From positions 4,960,001 to 5,024,000 of the forward strand of contig NC_135240.1 of the NCBI RefSeq assembly GCF_947623445.1: a stretch of DNA of 64,000 bases, written 5' to 3'. A program made the translations under genes and the position numbers. Under the pieces are notes generated by a model. That model was given only the letters and a program-made list of their open reading frames with translations. It did not search any database and was not told the DNA's origin. Position 1 is the first letter of the stretch. Every line of letters starts with the position of its first letter. Origin of the DNA: Clavelina lepadiformis. Lineage: Eukaryota > Chordata > Ascidiacea > Aplousobranchia > Clavelinidae. Positions 42,040 through 54,452 of the stretch are shown in pieces.

Positions 42040-43790
42040 TGTGTTCTTCAGCTAGATAAAATGTATTATTAAGAAAGTAATATTGTCTTTGGTTAGTCAT
42101 GTCATTCAAACATTTATTTCCTAAACCGACATACTTAACCCAATATTCTAGTGTTGTAAGCGTCATAAATTTAGAGTGTTATATATATCCATGGTGTTCG
42201 AAGTTAGATAGTACTTGTGGTAAAGAATCACGATGACGAAGAATATGTTAGATTTTAGTCCTTACTATGAAATACTTTTGGACACATTGTGACGGTTACG
42301 TCACCAGTTGTTTTCGAAATGCTGAAATTTTATTTTGGGATTTTACAATCCAGTTGTTGACCAAACTTAAATTCTCCTTAATGACGTTAAGATAAATTAC
42401 CTCGCTTGAACTGGTGTGTCACATATAAATATTGTTGTAATGTTTGCAATTTTCCCTTTACCCTTTTCGTTCTCACTTGTTACTTGTTACGAATTTTGCT
42501 CAATTTAAAAACAACTTAAGGTCAGGTGATCAACCGTCGATGGCAATATTGTGAGGAATACGTTGTGACCGTTACGTCACAAGTCATGGGTTGTTTTGGA
42601 AATGCTGACTTTTACTTTGGGGATCTTGCGGTTCAATTGCTGACCAAGCTTAAATTCTCCTTAATGACATTCAGATGAATTACCACGCTTGAACTGGTGT
42701 GCCATATAAATACTGTATATACTGTTGTAATGTAATCTTTTACGTTTTCTCTGTCACTTGTTACTACTGCGCAATGTAACATTAAATAAACTTTGCCCAA
42801 AGGTGAAAGCCTTTGTGTATGATAATAAATAAAATGGGAACTTTATCATTTAATAATATGCATAGACAGAATTAAGCAACTAATAGCATAGTGACGCCGT
42901 TTAAGAAATGAGAACTCATATCATGGAAGCAGAAGCAAAACAAGTTATCAACTGTAATGAAATGATTGTTTATCGTTCCTTAGCCTGTAAGGACGACCAC
43001 TTCAATTACAAAGTTTGTCTGTAGAATTGTTGTCTGTCCTCGATGATAAATGAGTCTCAGGTCGTTGTTTCGCTTCTCTTAATCTTAGAATTAATTGTAC
43101 ACCTCGACAACTGTATAAACTGGCTATATTGAAGTTTCATTGAACGAATAAATCAAGATAGAACATTGTGACAGCAACAGCACAAAGACATGTTGCGGCG
43201 TTGAACGTAGAAACCAAAAAGACTGAATAAATCAAAATGCACGCACAGGGGAAGCATCGATTACGTCACAAAGTGTTATGCTTCGCTGATTCGATAGACG
43301 AGAATTCTATGTCGTACACAATTTTATATTACATTAATTGATATATTTATCACACAACCATCAATCGTCCTCGCTCATATTCTAACATTAGCCGCCAGTA
43401 TATGCGGTCTTTATGGCGAATAAGGTTGTTGTGTAATACTTCACACAGGTAATATCACAACGAACTAATTAATTCTTTGTCATAATATATCATGATGTAA
43501 ATAACGATGTTTCTCTCAGATTGGCTGAACATAACGATATAAAAACGGAGTCTTGGTTCTAATCGTTCTATTTTATTCATCATTCAATTCAAGTGATTAG
43601 CTCTATTCGAATTTTAAAATGGATATGAAATTGCTTCTGATATAATTACGACAATATTTTGGAATATTAGAATTTAGACTTTATGAATGTTGTGCTGACT
43701 TAAAGAAACAACGGAGTCAAAAATAGAATAGAAAATGAGTTTTAAACGACTAAAGCCTTCGGCTCTTGGCCAACCTAAAACAATTACCCC
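42040..43790 (+). repeat. dispersed repeat, copy B with nested insertion
   Basis: Both ends match copy A (25440-26060). Between about 42288 and 43500 it has about 1.2 kb of extra sequence that includes LTR-like repeats. It ends at a poly-C run (about 43789-43806). Confidence 0.55.
42288..42790 (+). mobile_element. pair of LTR-like direct repeats
   Basis: Two similar blocks start TGTGAC(G/C)GTTACGTCAC at 42288 and 42564. They share AATTCTCCTTAATGAC, CTTGAACTGGTGTG and a TATAAATA box. The second block leads to an AATAAA near 42784-42789. Family and true borders were not determined. This is a fossil inserted in dispersed repeat copy B. Confidence 0.35.
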
Positions 43791-43806
43791 CCCCCCCCCC
43801 CCCCCC
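43789..43806. repeat. poly-C run
   Basis: About 18 consecutive C at the end of repeat copy B. Confidence 0.9.
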
Positions 43807-44466
43807 ATTCCCACACTTCTATCGTCATAAGTTGCGTAAAGACAAATTCTGTGGGCTCAAGCGATGAGGAATCATCGCTGTTTTTAAGTCGTGCAAAGAC
43901 ATTCCTCAGTCCGAGAATACAAATTATGATACTAAAGAATACTAAGAAAAACTTAGTAGGCCAAATTCTAGAAATCTTTGATGAAACCACAGCATTCACG
44001 CAAGGAGCGGCATGGTGTTATATTGGGGAAGTACCCTTTATCATTCTATATTATTTCTATTGACATCCTATATTTAAGCACGTAAAAACCAAATTAAATT
44101 TGTCCAAAGAAAATCTGTACGTCTGCTTCAGCTCATGGCAAACTCCAAATTCAAACAAACCAACTTGGTTTTTTTCGTTTACTTTTGCAAATACCATGAG
44201 GTAACAGCAAGCAATATGAATGCTTACGTTAGTAATGTCGGCAACGTTTAGTAACAGCGGAACAAATGTTAGCGTACTAACTTCCGCTTTGTACAGTTTT
44301 GGACAAAAAAGAAACGATGTGAAATGTTACCATGTGGTTTTCGGAAGCTATTATTTGATATTCATCAAACAGTAATAACAAAAATAATGACCAAAGATTT
44401 TTAAACTTCAAATTTCCAGAAATGTTTAGAGTTTAAGCGCACAAAATTTAATTGATCTTTTATACC

Positions 44467-44600
44467 AGTGTTTCTCTAACCTTATTTTACTATGTCAACT
44501 TTACTTCTAAAAAATTTCTAGCGTACCCCAAATTATAAAATTCCATATGCTTAGATACCTAAATAGTGGAAATACAAACTTAATTGAAATGAAAGACCGT
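44467..44600 (+). mobile_element. possible hAT transposon end
   Basis: CAGTGTTTCTCTAACCTT followed by a CGTACCCC stretch resembles one terminus of hAT-type elements widely seen in animals. The opposite terminus and target duplication were not found. Confidence 0.3.
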
Positions 44601-44672
44601 TATTATGTTATCAACACGTCTATAAAAATCTTTAAAATATTCTGTAACTATGCTTAATCATCGGCGAAAATT

Positions 44673-45125
44673 GATGTAACGTCGGTTTAATATGACAAGC
44701 GGGGTGATAGCCGACTTATGACGTCATATATAAAACGCAAACATAAGTAACGGCAAACCTATTGTTTGTAGCATCGGAGTTAACGGGAGTACTTTGTGAA
44801 GTTTAAGTAGAGAAAAGTTTCAGCATTTTTGATTCTGCGCTGAAGCATTGAATTACATTGAAGCGTTCATCATCCTGTCCACTAGGTGGTGGTAGGGCAA
44901 TAGGTTTATTTGCCTAAAGAATTATTGTGTTTGTTCTCTTTATTCTCTGTTCGCATTTCGAGTCAAACGAAATTTAAAAATTTTAAAAGGAAAGCACACA
45001 GACTTTCTGTTGAGACGTCTCTCCGCGTCAAGTAATGCCCGTGCTTCGAAACACGTTATTTACCAATAAAATACTTGCAAATTACCATCAGTCGTGAATC
45101 AGTAACAGCTCAACATACTTTTTGT
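44673..45125 (+). mobile_element. possible LTR-like block
   Basis: Starts TGTAACGTCGG, holds TATATAAAA near 44725-44733 and AATAAA near 45065, and ends near TTTTTGTTACG. The order suits a solo LTR, but the borders are uncertain and no internal genes are present. Confidence 0.3.
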
Positions 45126-47091
45126 TACGGAATATAATCAATTATGTTCGATTTGTGGTGCTTTTATTTTACATGTAGGCTACTTTATAGCTTACGACGT
45201 TTGTAAAAAGTAAACTATTGAAAGGTAAGGTCTCATAACATAGAAGGTGCTTATCTTTTCCAGTAGAGCGTAAATAGCTTTGTTTCTTCGGTTCAGCAAA
45301 CTCTGGTCTGATTATTGCAGCACTCACGCACTGCTAGATACCAGATCAATAGCTTTTGCTGTTGAAATCGGTTTTAACAAAGCAGATAAACAAGTGGGTA
45401 TGGTTAACAGGCTTGTGCGATTACATTTTAGTTTTATGTTACTTCAACCTGTGAGCTTTGCTGCTTGCTTGCTTCTAAATCTTGCTGCTTGTCAACTTTC
45501 CTTTTATGGCCAAAATATTTGACCGATTTTGGGTCTACTTCAAGTTTACGTACATGGCACGCTAGCTTTAAATCTTTCATCTTCACGTTAAATCTCTATG
45601 AACGCTATGATCATCAGCGTAACTTATACGATAAGCCGAAGGTTTTGTTCATGGCCATACATAACTCTAGACTAAAACTTGAGCTTTGTCAAACATCCAA
45701 AAATTTTCATTAAATCCATTACTGTACATTTTGCAAATAACTTTTTTGCTTCCAAAAATTTTTACGGACATACATGTTAATGGTTGGTTATTCATAACGG
45801 ATGGTTGCACTATTTGCTTTCTGATTCAGAAAGCACGATCGCTTATACACCTAAGTAGAAAAATTTCTTTGTAACTTGATCTTACCTTTCTCCAAAAATA
45901 GTTTAAGTTTGCCGTCACCGTAAGGACTGCAGGCTGGTCACGTGAATTGATGGTCTGGTCCATAGTATTTTATGGTTTATTATTATGTTTATATTTTTAC
46001 ATTATAATGTGATTTTATGTTGTTTCCACTGTATTAGATATACGTTTAGCGTTTATTATTTGCTGGAAGTGTACAAGTAAAAATAATTAGTAATTATAAT
46101 AAGTCAGTAGTAAAGTAACCATAGTAAGTTAGTAATTAAATGCAGAGTAGCCTATTCACCAGTTGGAAGAGTACATTAGTATACAGAGCACTGCTACCAT
46201 TGAGAGTATGACAATCTGGTAGAGCCATGGAACAACGGACGTTTCTGGCGACCAGATGAAGAGTAAAAAGGCAAAACTGACTAAAGTTATCCCAAAGTAT
46301 TTACAAATGACTCAAACTTCAAGTTATGCCGCACACCAAAAGCAGGTCTCTGTAGATGCAGAAATAGGCTACGTTGAGACAATTTCATGTAAAATCGCTG
46401 CAAATAATCTCAAGCATTATGTGAAGAATGTGACGTAATACTCGGCCGCTTATTGTTGTTTGCAGATCAATGAGTTCATGGTTGCGCTCAATGCCTGGTA
46501 AGCCTATAATTGCGCTTGCCTTTCATTTTGTCCGACATTGGTCTTGAACTATTTTAACAGTATCTTATTTTTGGTTGTTGTATTTTTGCCTTGTCAGTCA
46601 TTATGACCAATTCGGTTTATTTTAAAGCCATGCATGAAGAAAGTTGCGGAAATTTCTCAGACAAAAAGGTTAAATCAAAATTGTTGAGGTTTCAAACCCA
46701 ACTTCCTCAAATTTTTTCTTTTAGATTAGATTTAAAGGCTGGTAAAGTTCAATATTTGTACCAACAAGACTCTGTTCTATTCTAAAGATACAGTAGTATG
46801 TTTTGAGGAATATGCCAAATCTTCGGAAATAACTTAAAAAATGAGACTTTGTTTTGGAGAAAAACAAACAATGACAACAAAATACTTAACCGTTCGGAGA
46901 AAAACACTGCAAATAATTAAACTTTTTCGAAAAGTCAATCAATCAATCTGGTTTAAGTTTATCCTGTCGTTACACTGTAGCTCAAATGATGTAGGAAATA
47001 TTGCAAAATAAAAAAACAGTTACAAGCCCAGAGCTTAAAAATAGCTGAAAACTTGATGTAAAATATGTTTACTCTACTGCTCCATTCCATA
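45126..47091. other. intergenic, nothing recognised
   Basis: AT-rich. Several short open frames (for example 46256-46438 +) have no recognisable motif, neighbours or splice partners. Confidence 0.35.
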
Positions 47092-47140
47092 CAGGTTATC
47101 ACGTACAAGTTATCACGTAAAGGTTATTACGTACAGGTAT
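47092..47140. repeat. 14-bp tandem repeat, about 3.5 copies
   Basis: Units of the form CAGGTTATCACGTA repeated head to tail with one or two changes each. Confidence 0.8.
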
Positions 47141-49066
47141 CAGCTCAAATTTTTCCCAGGTCAGACCTAAACTTTTGCTTTTTGTTCCACCAGTCATTTT
47201 ATTAAAAGATGGTTCTTTATTAAGCCCATATTAGTTGTTGTTTGATACTTTACTTATTATCGTCGTTTCAAAAATAGAACGAGTAAATTTGTTTCCAAAA
47301 ATCTGCAACCATAAAACTTTTTTCGCTCGATCCGCATTTCGACGCTTGCTGAAGAAGGCGGGAAGCCTTTAAATGCGGCGAAGTTCGGCACAAAAAGGCA
47401 GACTGTCAGCCATAGCTTTAGCGGTCTAACAATTGTTACCAAGCTGGTTATTACAGATATGACCGATCAAGGCTTACAAGTGGAGGCTACTGTATGCGGT
47501 GATCACGACCACTCATGACCTGAGTTGAAAAGAGGTAGCGTCATAATAAGCTATAAAATCTGGCAAATTATTGTTTAAAATGACTAAAATCGCCTAAATC
47601 AGGGGCTTCTCTTACTGTTGACGATCCGACATAAATGATAGAATATACGTAAAAACAGCAGAGATAGTTCATGAACGAGTCAAACATTTTACTTTTGATT
47701 TAGATATGTTTAGATATGTATGATTTAGATATTTCGAGGAAAATGTATAAATACTGTAAAACTAAAAACGTTAATTTCGGTGTTTCGATCTAAAATGTTA
47801 AAATGCAAAGTCACAACAGGGCGAACAGTTTTGGCAGAACACAGCAATCGAGCGCGCTCGTGCCAGGCTCAGTATGTCGCGGTGTGTGAAGAGCTCACCT
47901 AATCAGACTCTGCAATGTCCAATCGCCTTCTTTGAACTTTTTATAAGGACGTCACCTTGTAGCATTCTGCTGTGTCCGTTTTTTTTTGATGAGAAAGCTA
48001 TTCTGAGGGCACACGAATTAAAAAACGCGAAAACTATAAAATTTTGGAACGTGGAAAAGACAGACTATTAAGTCAACACTTATCAAAAATAAAGAAAAAT
48101 AAATAAATATGATGTTTTACTGAGCCACGTATAACCACTACTACGATTAAGTTACCGGAGATTATTCACTATTTTGAACTGTCATACTATTTGAATGCTA
48201 TAAAATGTTCAATATGAAATATATAAATCAGTTACCTTCGAAAACCTGTGATAAGCGAGAGCATAACCTGCTTTATGAATTGCCGCAGCTTTTTCACATG
48301 TAATCATGGGAATAATTTTTCTCATTTTGAGGTATTTAAGCGTTTTTCCGTGGTAAAGACCAACAATTTGTTCGCTTTGCGCATTTTGGGCGGCGTAGCC
48401 CAACTTATGACGTAGTTTTAAAAACGCTTGGCCCGTTATGAATTGTAATTCAAACCACAGCGTTGGAAATGAGGCGGCATTTTTGCTTCTACGCATGTCA
48501 GCCAAAAGTCAGGTAAAAACACTGTTTCAGCGAGAATAGACATTACGTGGTGAAAATGGGGCAAAACAATTTAAATTTGCCCCAGGGTTCCAGTGGTTCG
48601 GCCACTGACCTTCGATAGTCGATTTGAGGTAATCTTTAGTTATAAACCACATGTGACTTGTGTTAAAGAGTGATGGAGCACGTCCAAAAACTTGAGATAT
48701 TCGTCGTTTACCGACGTGTTTATTTTGCAAAACGTCAGTAGTATAGTTAAGGTGGTGTTGACCAAATCTATATATGGAGGAAAAGTATAAATTTTTTCAA
48801 GACTTCGCAGTTACCGTTATTAACTATAATGAGTCACCCTAACTCAATCTGCACATATTCTGAAAATGGTTGTCTTATGGACTACATGGAATCACTTGAA
48901 TAAGCCTCTTTCCCCCAACCAGGTGTCGACGAAAAACACCCACGCAAACACATTTTTGATTTCAAATTAAGTTTTTCAATTTAAGATTTAGATAAGATTA
49001 AGACAATAAGCTTCAAATTAAAAGTTTTTTCTTTATTTTGTCACAAAATAGCTCTTCTGCTTCAAA
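47141..49066. other. intergenic, upstream of collagen-pentraxin gene 1
   Basis: No convincing gene. A 98-residue minus-strand frame at 48209-48505 has no recognised motif. The last 24 bases before the ATG at 49067 (AATAGCTCTTCTGCTTCAAA) are shared with the second copy at 54453 and are probably 5' UTR. Confidence 0.4.
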
Positions 49067-50849
49067 ATGCTTAAGGTCTTAATTGTTTTTATCGTCGTGA
49101 GTTCGGTTTCTGCTCACACCGATGAAGTCTGCTTCTGTCTCCGCGCTGGAGGAGTTAGCAACCAATCAGAAATCGGTCCTCCTGGCACACCAGGGATCCA
49201 AGGCCCTCCAGGTCCTCCAGCAGCTCCCGGACTACCAGGTGACGATGGACTTCCAGGGATCCAAGGTCCTCCTGGTCCTCAGGGAGTTTCTGGACCGCAA
49301 GGTGAAGTTGGTCCTCCAGGGATAGATGGTGTTGATGGTGCTCCAGGCATAAGCGGTGCAGATGGCGAATGCACGTGCGATGCGGATGCACAAATTGCAA
49401 ATCTTCAGCAACAAATATTTGACCAGGAAGGTAATTAGGTTTCCAGCAAATTTTGCTTTTACACCGATATACAGTAATTTATAATGGTTTCTATGAGTTG
49501 TGTTTTGAGCAATTAGTATTTTAATGAGAAAATAAATCCTTGGTATTATGTTTCAGCAATTGTGTCGGATTTGCAAGGCAGGCTTGATGAAGTTGATGCA
49601 AGGTTACATGAAGAAGGTGAGTTTTGTGGCAACAAAATGAAACTTATTTAAAGAATGCAATTAGACTGGGGAGAAATATTTAAAGAATTTATTGTAGTAA
49701 TGTAACAACTAATACTTCTACCAACTTCATATTTCCATACAGATCACTGTCCAGCATCTTCCTTTGAATTTCCTCCAAGTCCGAGTGTTCAAGATTACGT
49801 CGATTATCAATTTCACGTTCCGGGCATGCGCGAGTTCACCATGTGCATGTGGCTCGAGATTCCTCAAGCAGATCTTGACGTTTCAGTTACTGCTATCGTC
49901 AGTTACGCCGTATCTGGGGAGGACAATGAAGTGTTTCTTCTGGTCCGCAATGGAGTCTTACGCTTAATTCTATCCGATGATTCGGACGACTTTTATTGGT
50001 CCCCACCGCCATCCCCAGCAAAGGTGAGTTAAGTCACATGACGCTTATTCTGTAAAACATTAAATGGAGTAGAGGGAGCAGCAATGGGGAGCAGCAATGG
50101 GGAGCAGACTTTCACAGATGAAAAGTAAAGCAAATATCAACACTATCGGCTTTCACCGTAAATGTTTGATTTAGACACTCAGTTGCGTGCTCTACTAACC
50201 TCTGTATATCGCTGTCAACTAAAACAATTTGTACAACACAACATCTTTGTTCGGTAGAGTCATATCTGTGTCTGGGCGTCGAGTGATACTAACGTAGTAG
50301 GGCTGGCAGTGGATGGAATCATGAGAGAGAATATCACATTGGCTCACAATCCAACTCGCTCTGGAGGAAGACTTTTCCTCGGCCAGGACCAGGATTCTCT
50401 CGGAGGTGGTTTAGATGCGAATCAGGCGTTCAAGTAAGTGCACTTATTTTGAAAGTAAAATAATTTCTTTTTGTTTGTCCAAATGAGAACTTTTGTGTTT
50501 GTGTGTTTGGAACTTTTGTGTTTGGAAACCGACAAGCAACCATCAATCACTAAGGCTATAAGCTATTAAGTCGGATTGATTTGTTACCGTTTAGTGCTTT
50601 AAATTTTTAACGTGTCGCTTTAATGGAGGTTATTTAAAATCTTTAAACGCTTTTTTCCTTTTATATTTCAGCGGAAATTTGACCAATTTCTTTATCTGGC
50701 CTCGGATTCTTTCACAAGACGAGATTGGCGACATCGCGTGGCAATGTCACTGTCCCAGAGATTACGTCATTGATCTGTCTTTGGGAAAATCTGTCACAAA
50801 TGGCGAAGTGTCTCACAGCATGCCTGATATCTGCCCAACTGCACCATAG
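49067..50849 (+). CDS. secreted collagen-stalk, pentraxin-like protein, copy 1
   Basis: Five exons, 49067-49430, 49557-49616, 49743-50023, 50258-50433 and 50672-50849, give 352 residues. Order: signal peptide ([16 protein letters not shown]), Cys pair VCFC, about 21 Gly-X-Y triplets with one AAP break, Cys pair CTC, a short neck with heptad spacing ([12 protein letters not shown]) encoded by the 60-nt exon, then a C-terminal domain of about 210 residues. That domain has the pentraxin-type core [15 protein letters not shown] and the C-terminal strand [13 protein letters not shown], so it should fold as a pentraxin/LamG jelly roll. The plan parallels collectins (stalk, neck, head), with trimers held by the Cys pairs. 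A role in binding carbohydrates or microbes in body fluid is inference. AATAAA follows at 50857-50862. Confidence 0.85.
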
Positions 50850-52907
50850 CTGGTAAAATAAACGGCCATGAGAAAGCCGCTGAGAAAAGCTCGAAAGCAG
50901 AACTATATATCTGCGCTATATACATGTACACGCATATATAGGCCATGTTATTGTGTAGAATTAATAAATATGCTTGGATTAGCCCAACCTTTGATTACTT
51001 TATTGTGTTTTGCATCGTATTCATTACAAAATGCTTGTGCACTTTACTATCGCGCACGTGGTACATGTTGTAGCAAGAACAGAAATCTTAAATTTAAGTT
51101 GACGCTTTATTTACTCATCACCCATTGCATATAACCTTCAATAAAATATATCATCGGGTCATTGCGTGAAGAATTTATCTGTTGTATATAATTATGAATA
51201 TAACTGTACTTGGCGACTTGGCAATATAAGTTAAAGAAGAAAGTATACAGTAGATATGTTTGCAGGCAACGCAAAAAAACTTTTTCCTCTACCAACAGTC
51301 GTAATTGTTCTCCGGAAATGATGCACGATCTCAAAGCGAACGCTTTAAGGGTTGGATGATAAACTTATCATAAAAAGAATTATTTTGTTAATATGAATAA
51401 ATAAAAAAGTACAGAGACATTGGGTTGGATTTTCCAGCAGAATCGTTTGCAGTAAATCAGATCATTGTCAGGAGAATTGTAAGTGTATGGCGTCGCGTTT
51501 TGAGTGGTTCAAGATAAAGTCAATGATTTTCTTCTAAATGATTAGAATTTGGATACAGTACTTTGAGTTTTACTGAATACCCCGTCGCACAATGGCGTAA
51601 ATAATTGGACGGCTTACCTTTGATTTATGTGCAGTGAACCGTACGACTCATACTTAATAACACGGTTACGCGGGAGACACTTTCCATATTTTGAGTTCTA
51701 TGATATTGCCAGGTATTTGCCAGAATGATGGTGTATTTGTGGCCAACAATGAACACTAATTTTTCGGGGATTTCCAGTTAAAAAAAGGGTCAGTCGGCGT
51801 CAACACATAATTTTAAAAGAAGTGGCAATGGCAATGAAGAATATCTGGCGTCTGTCGATGGCGGTTTGAGTGAAAACTACGAGCAAAATATATAATTTAT
51901 TCTGCCGCATTCCATGTGTACCCATACATTTTTATTCCAATTATAGGTAAGCAATATTCTGGCGAAAACAGGTATATAGTTGACAAAGGAATACTTCTTC
52001 CAATACTTTTGTTATGCGCATCGACGTCATAAAAAGTAGCGACCTTCTCAACCTTGGTTTTACAGAAATGTGCTTAAAATTCATTTTTCGTTATTTTAAA
52101 GTATTTTAGTAGTAGCAGTAGTAGTTTTAAAATATATAATGTAGTTAAAATTTGTTCTTCGACATTTTGAAAAAAGTCAGTTTTGTACAAAAGAAAAACT
52201 TCATTAATTTGGTTTTCTTTAATTTCGTTGCAGCAGTTTAAAGTGACAGAAGTTATTTCAAACCATTCGTAAATGACATAAACTTTAAAGGGATATGTTC
52301 CATGCATGACGACAGATTTCCGTAGATCCAAGACTAAGTCACGGCCATTTTACGCGTAACTCGAACAAAGAGTCGCAAGCAACAAACTTGTCACGTGAGT
52401 AGGTCCACATTCAGCAGCTTAAAATAATTGACAGGTCGCAGAGCTCATTTCAGTCAAAACGAAATAATTTATCTTTAATTCTGTCTGAGATTTTCCTGTG
52501 ACAAAGCATTGGAGGAAAAATTACTCTTTCTTTTTTCTGTTTGCGCAATACCTTTATTTAGCAAAAGGAGTTATTTTAATTCATGCATCAAAACGGTAGG
52601 TGAATTTCACCGAAAAGTATGAAATTAACATTCCTCGCAGTTCTGCTTTTACACTGAACACGGGTTTAGGTTCAATTACTCTTCAATTTAAGACTTTGTG
52701 TTGATACAAAAATGATTCGACGAAATTGTAAAACTGTTGGAAGCATTGACTTGTCGGGAAAGTACCTCATACTCGTTCATTTCGCAATGAATAGAAAAAA
52801 CGCTGCCTAACATTTGATTGTTCGGCAAATCTTAAAAAATCTGTAAGTTTGTTTATATTTATTGTATCACTATAAACAACATTTACTGCGATAAGCTATT
52901 TCATTGA
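50850..52907. other. intergenic between collagen-pentraxin genes
   Basis: AT-rich. No gene was recognised. Part of it is the 3' UTR of copy 1. Confidence 0.4.
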
Positions 52908-53189
52908 ATGAAACCAATCGACAACAGAGAGGCGACCAGCATTAAATTTACTTTGTTACCTTTCGAAGAAAAGCAGGAAAAATTAAAAGACTTGATAATA
53001 AAAAACTCACTTTTTCCCCGATTATGCGACCGGACATATGCGTTGTCACGAAATGGCAAACTTAATAATCACTTGTTCTATAAGATGTACCAGGAACTTT
53101 TTTCGAAGTGGTTTGTGTTAAAAGGGTTAAGTTTTATGAAATCTGGAAATAAGATAGAACTCCGGCGGGTTTTACATCCCATGTTATGA
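52908..53189 (+). other. unrecognised 93-residue open frame
   Basis: An ATG-to-stop frame, Lys- and Leu-rich, without signal peptide, membrane helix or known motif. No splice partners were seen. It may be chance, but is the longest open frame in the spacer between the two collagen-pentraxin genes. Confidence 0.15.
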
Positions 53190-54452
53190 GAATAAGACAG
53201 TCACTATTCGGTCATCAAACAACTTGCATTGAAAACTCAAAAAGACTCTATTAAATCGCGTTATGTTATCAAAAGATTTCTCATAATCACATAATTATAA
53301 TGGGCACCGTTATTCTTTTAGAAATTTGCAGCCATTAAACATTTCCTTTCTTCAGTTGTCCCACAATTTGACGATCTTGTCATAAGTTTTCGAAAAAGGT
53401 GGGACGTCTTTAAATTCAATCAAGATTGGTAGAAAAGCGCAGATCCTCAGGTAGCTTCAGATGGCAAGCAACTATTTCTAAACCGGTTAAGACAGGATCG
53501 ATCAAGTATTCGAAGTATACAATGATAATGATTCATGCCTTCAGTTTAAGAATGTTTTACGCCCAAATAGCTATTAAGTTACATTACAGCGTAAGAAAAA
53601 AGTAAACTGTTGTTCTCGTTAAATGGGGTTTATATGACAAAAAAGTACAAGGTTAATCAGGTCATTTATTAATTACATCACTTTAGATTTCTATTGACTT
53701 GTCTAAACACGAATAAATTCTCGTCCATTCATTTGAAGCTTGATAACTAATAACTTGCTTTAATAATAATAACGCTTTAACGGTAACTTGCTTTTTTCAA
53801 GGCGTTTGTTACGTCTTGGCATCATGAAGCCAGCGCAGAGTTTAAACTTTGTCCGGTTTACATTTTCCCTCTAAGTATTTACCACAATTGCGGTGATTCC
53901 GGTTTTGTTAAATCTCATTTTACGCAAAAAGCGCAATCCATCCAACAACTGCATATGAGTCGCATATGCTGAATAGCTTAACATTAGCAAACGCATTACG
54001 TCATTTAACTTTGCGGTGATTTGACAACCTCGTTCTTTTTTTCATGCGATGTCAACAGTTTTATTTTTCGTTTCCCCCTAAAAAACTCTGCATTACAATA
54101 GGAACTTGTGTACCTTGCATGGTTGTAGACAGATCTTCACTTTAAAAAAGTTACACAAAAGGCAGGACAGGTATTTTCAGCGCGGAATATTTCTTCAGCG
54201 CAACACTTGCCATTGTACAAAGTTGTCGCACGACACTCTCATGTTAGCAAAAGACTGTGGGAATATACTGTGGTTGGTCTTCTGCTTCAAAAAAACGCGA
54301 AAGCTTATCGAAGCCGCTTGTCTAAGAACCGGACGCTTTCCACGATAATCTAAAATCGAAGTTATTCGCTTCAAATTAACATTGTTTCAGAAAATAATTT
54401 TTAAAGTAAAATATTTTCAATGCATTTTTAGAAATAGCTCTTCTGCTTCAAA
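53190..54452. other. 5' flank of collagen-pentraxin gene 2
   Basis: No gene was recognised. The 24 bases before the ATG at 54453 match those before copy 1 and follow an acceptor-like TGCATTTTTAG. Confidence 0.4.

Noticed and set aside
45280-45713. overlapping plus-strand frames
   Set aside because: No known motif, no agreement between frames, and AT-rich intergenic composition.
49155-49414. minus-strand frames opposite the collagen stalk
   Set aside because: They are shadows created by the Gly-Pro codon bias of the real gene; the same appear at 54541-54786.
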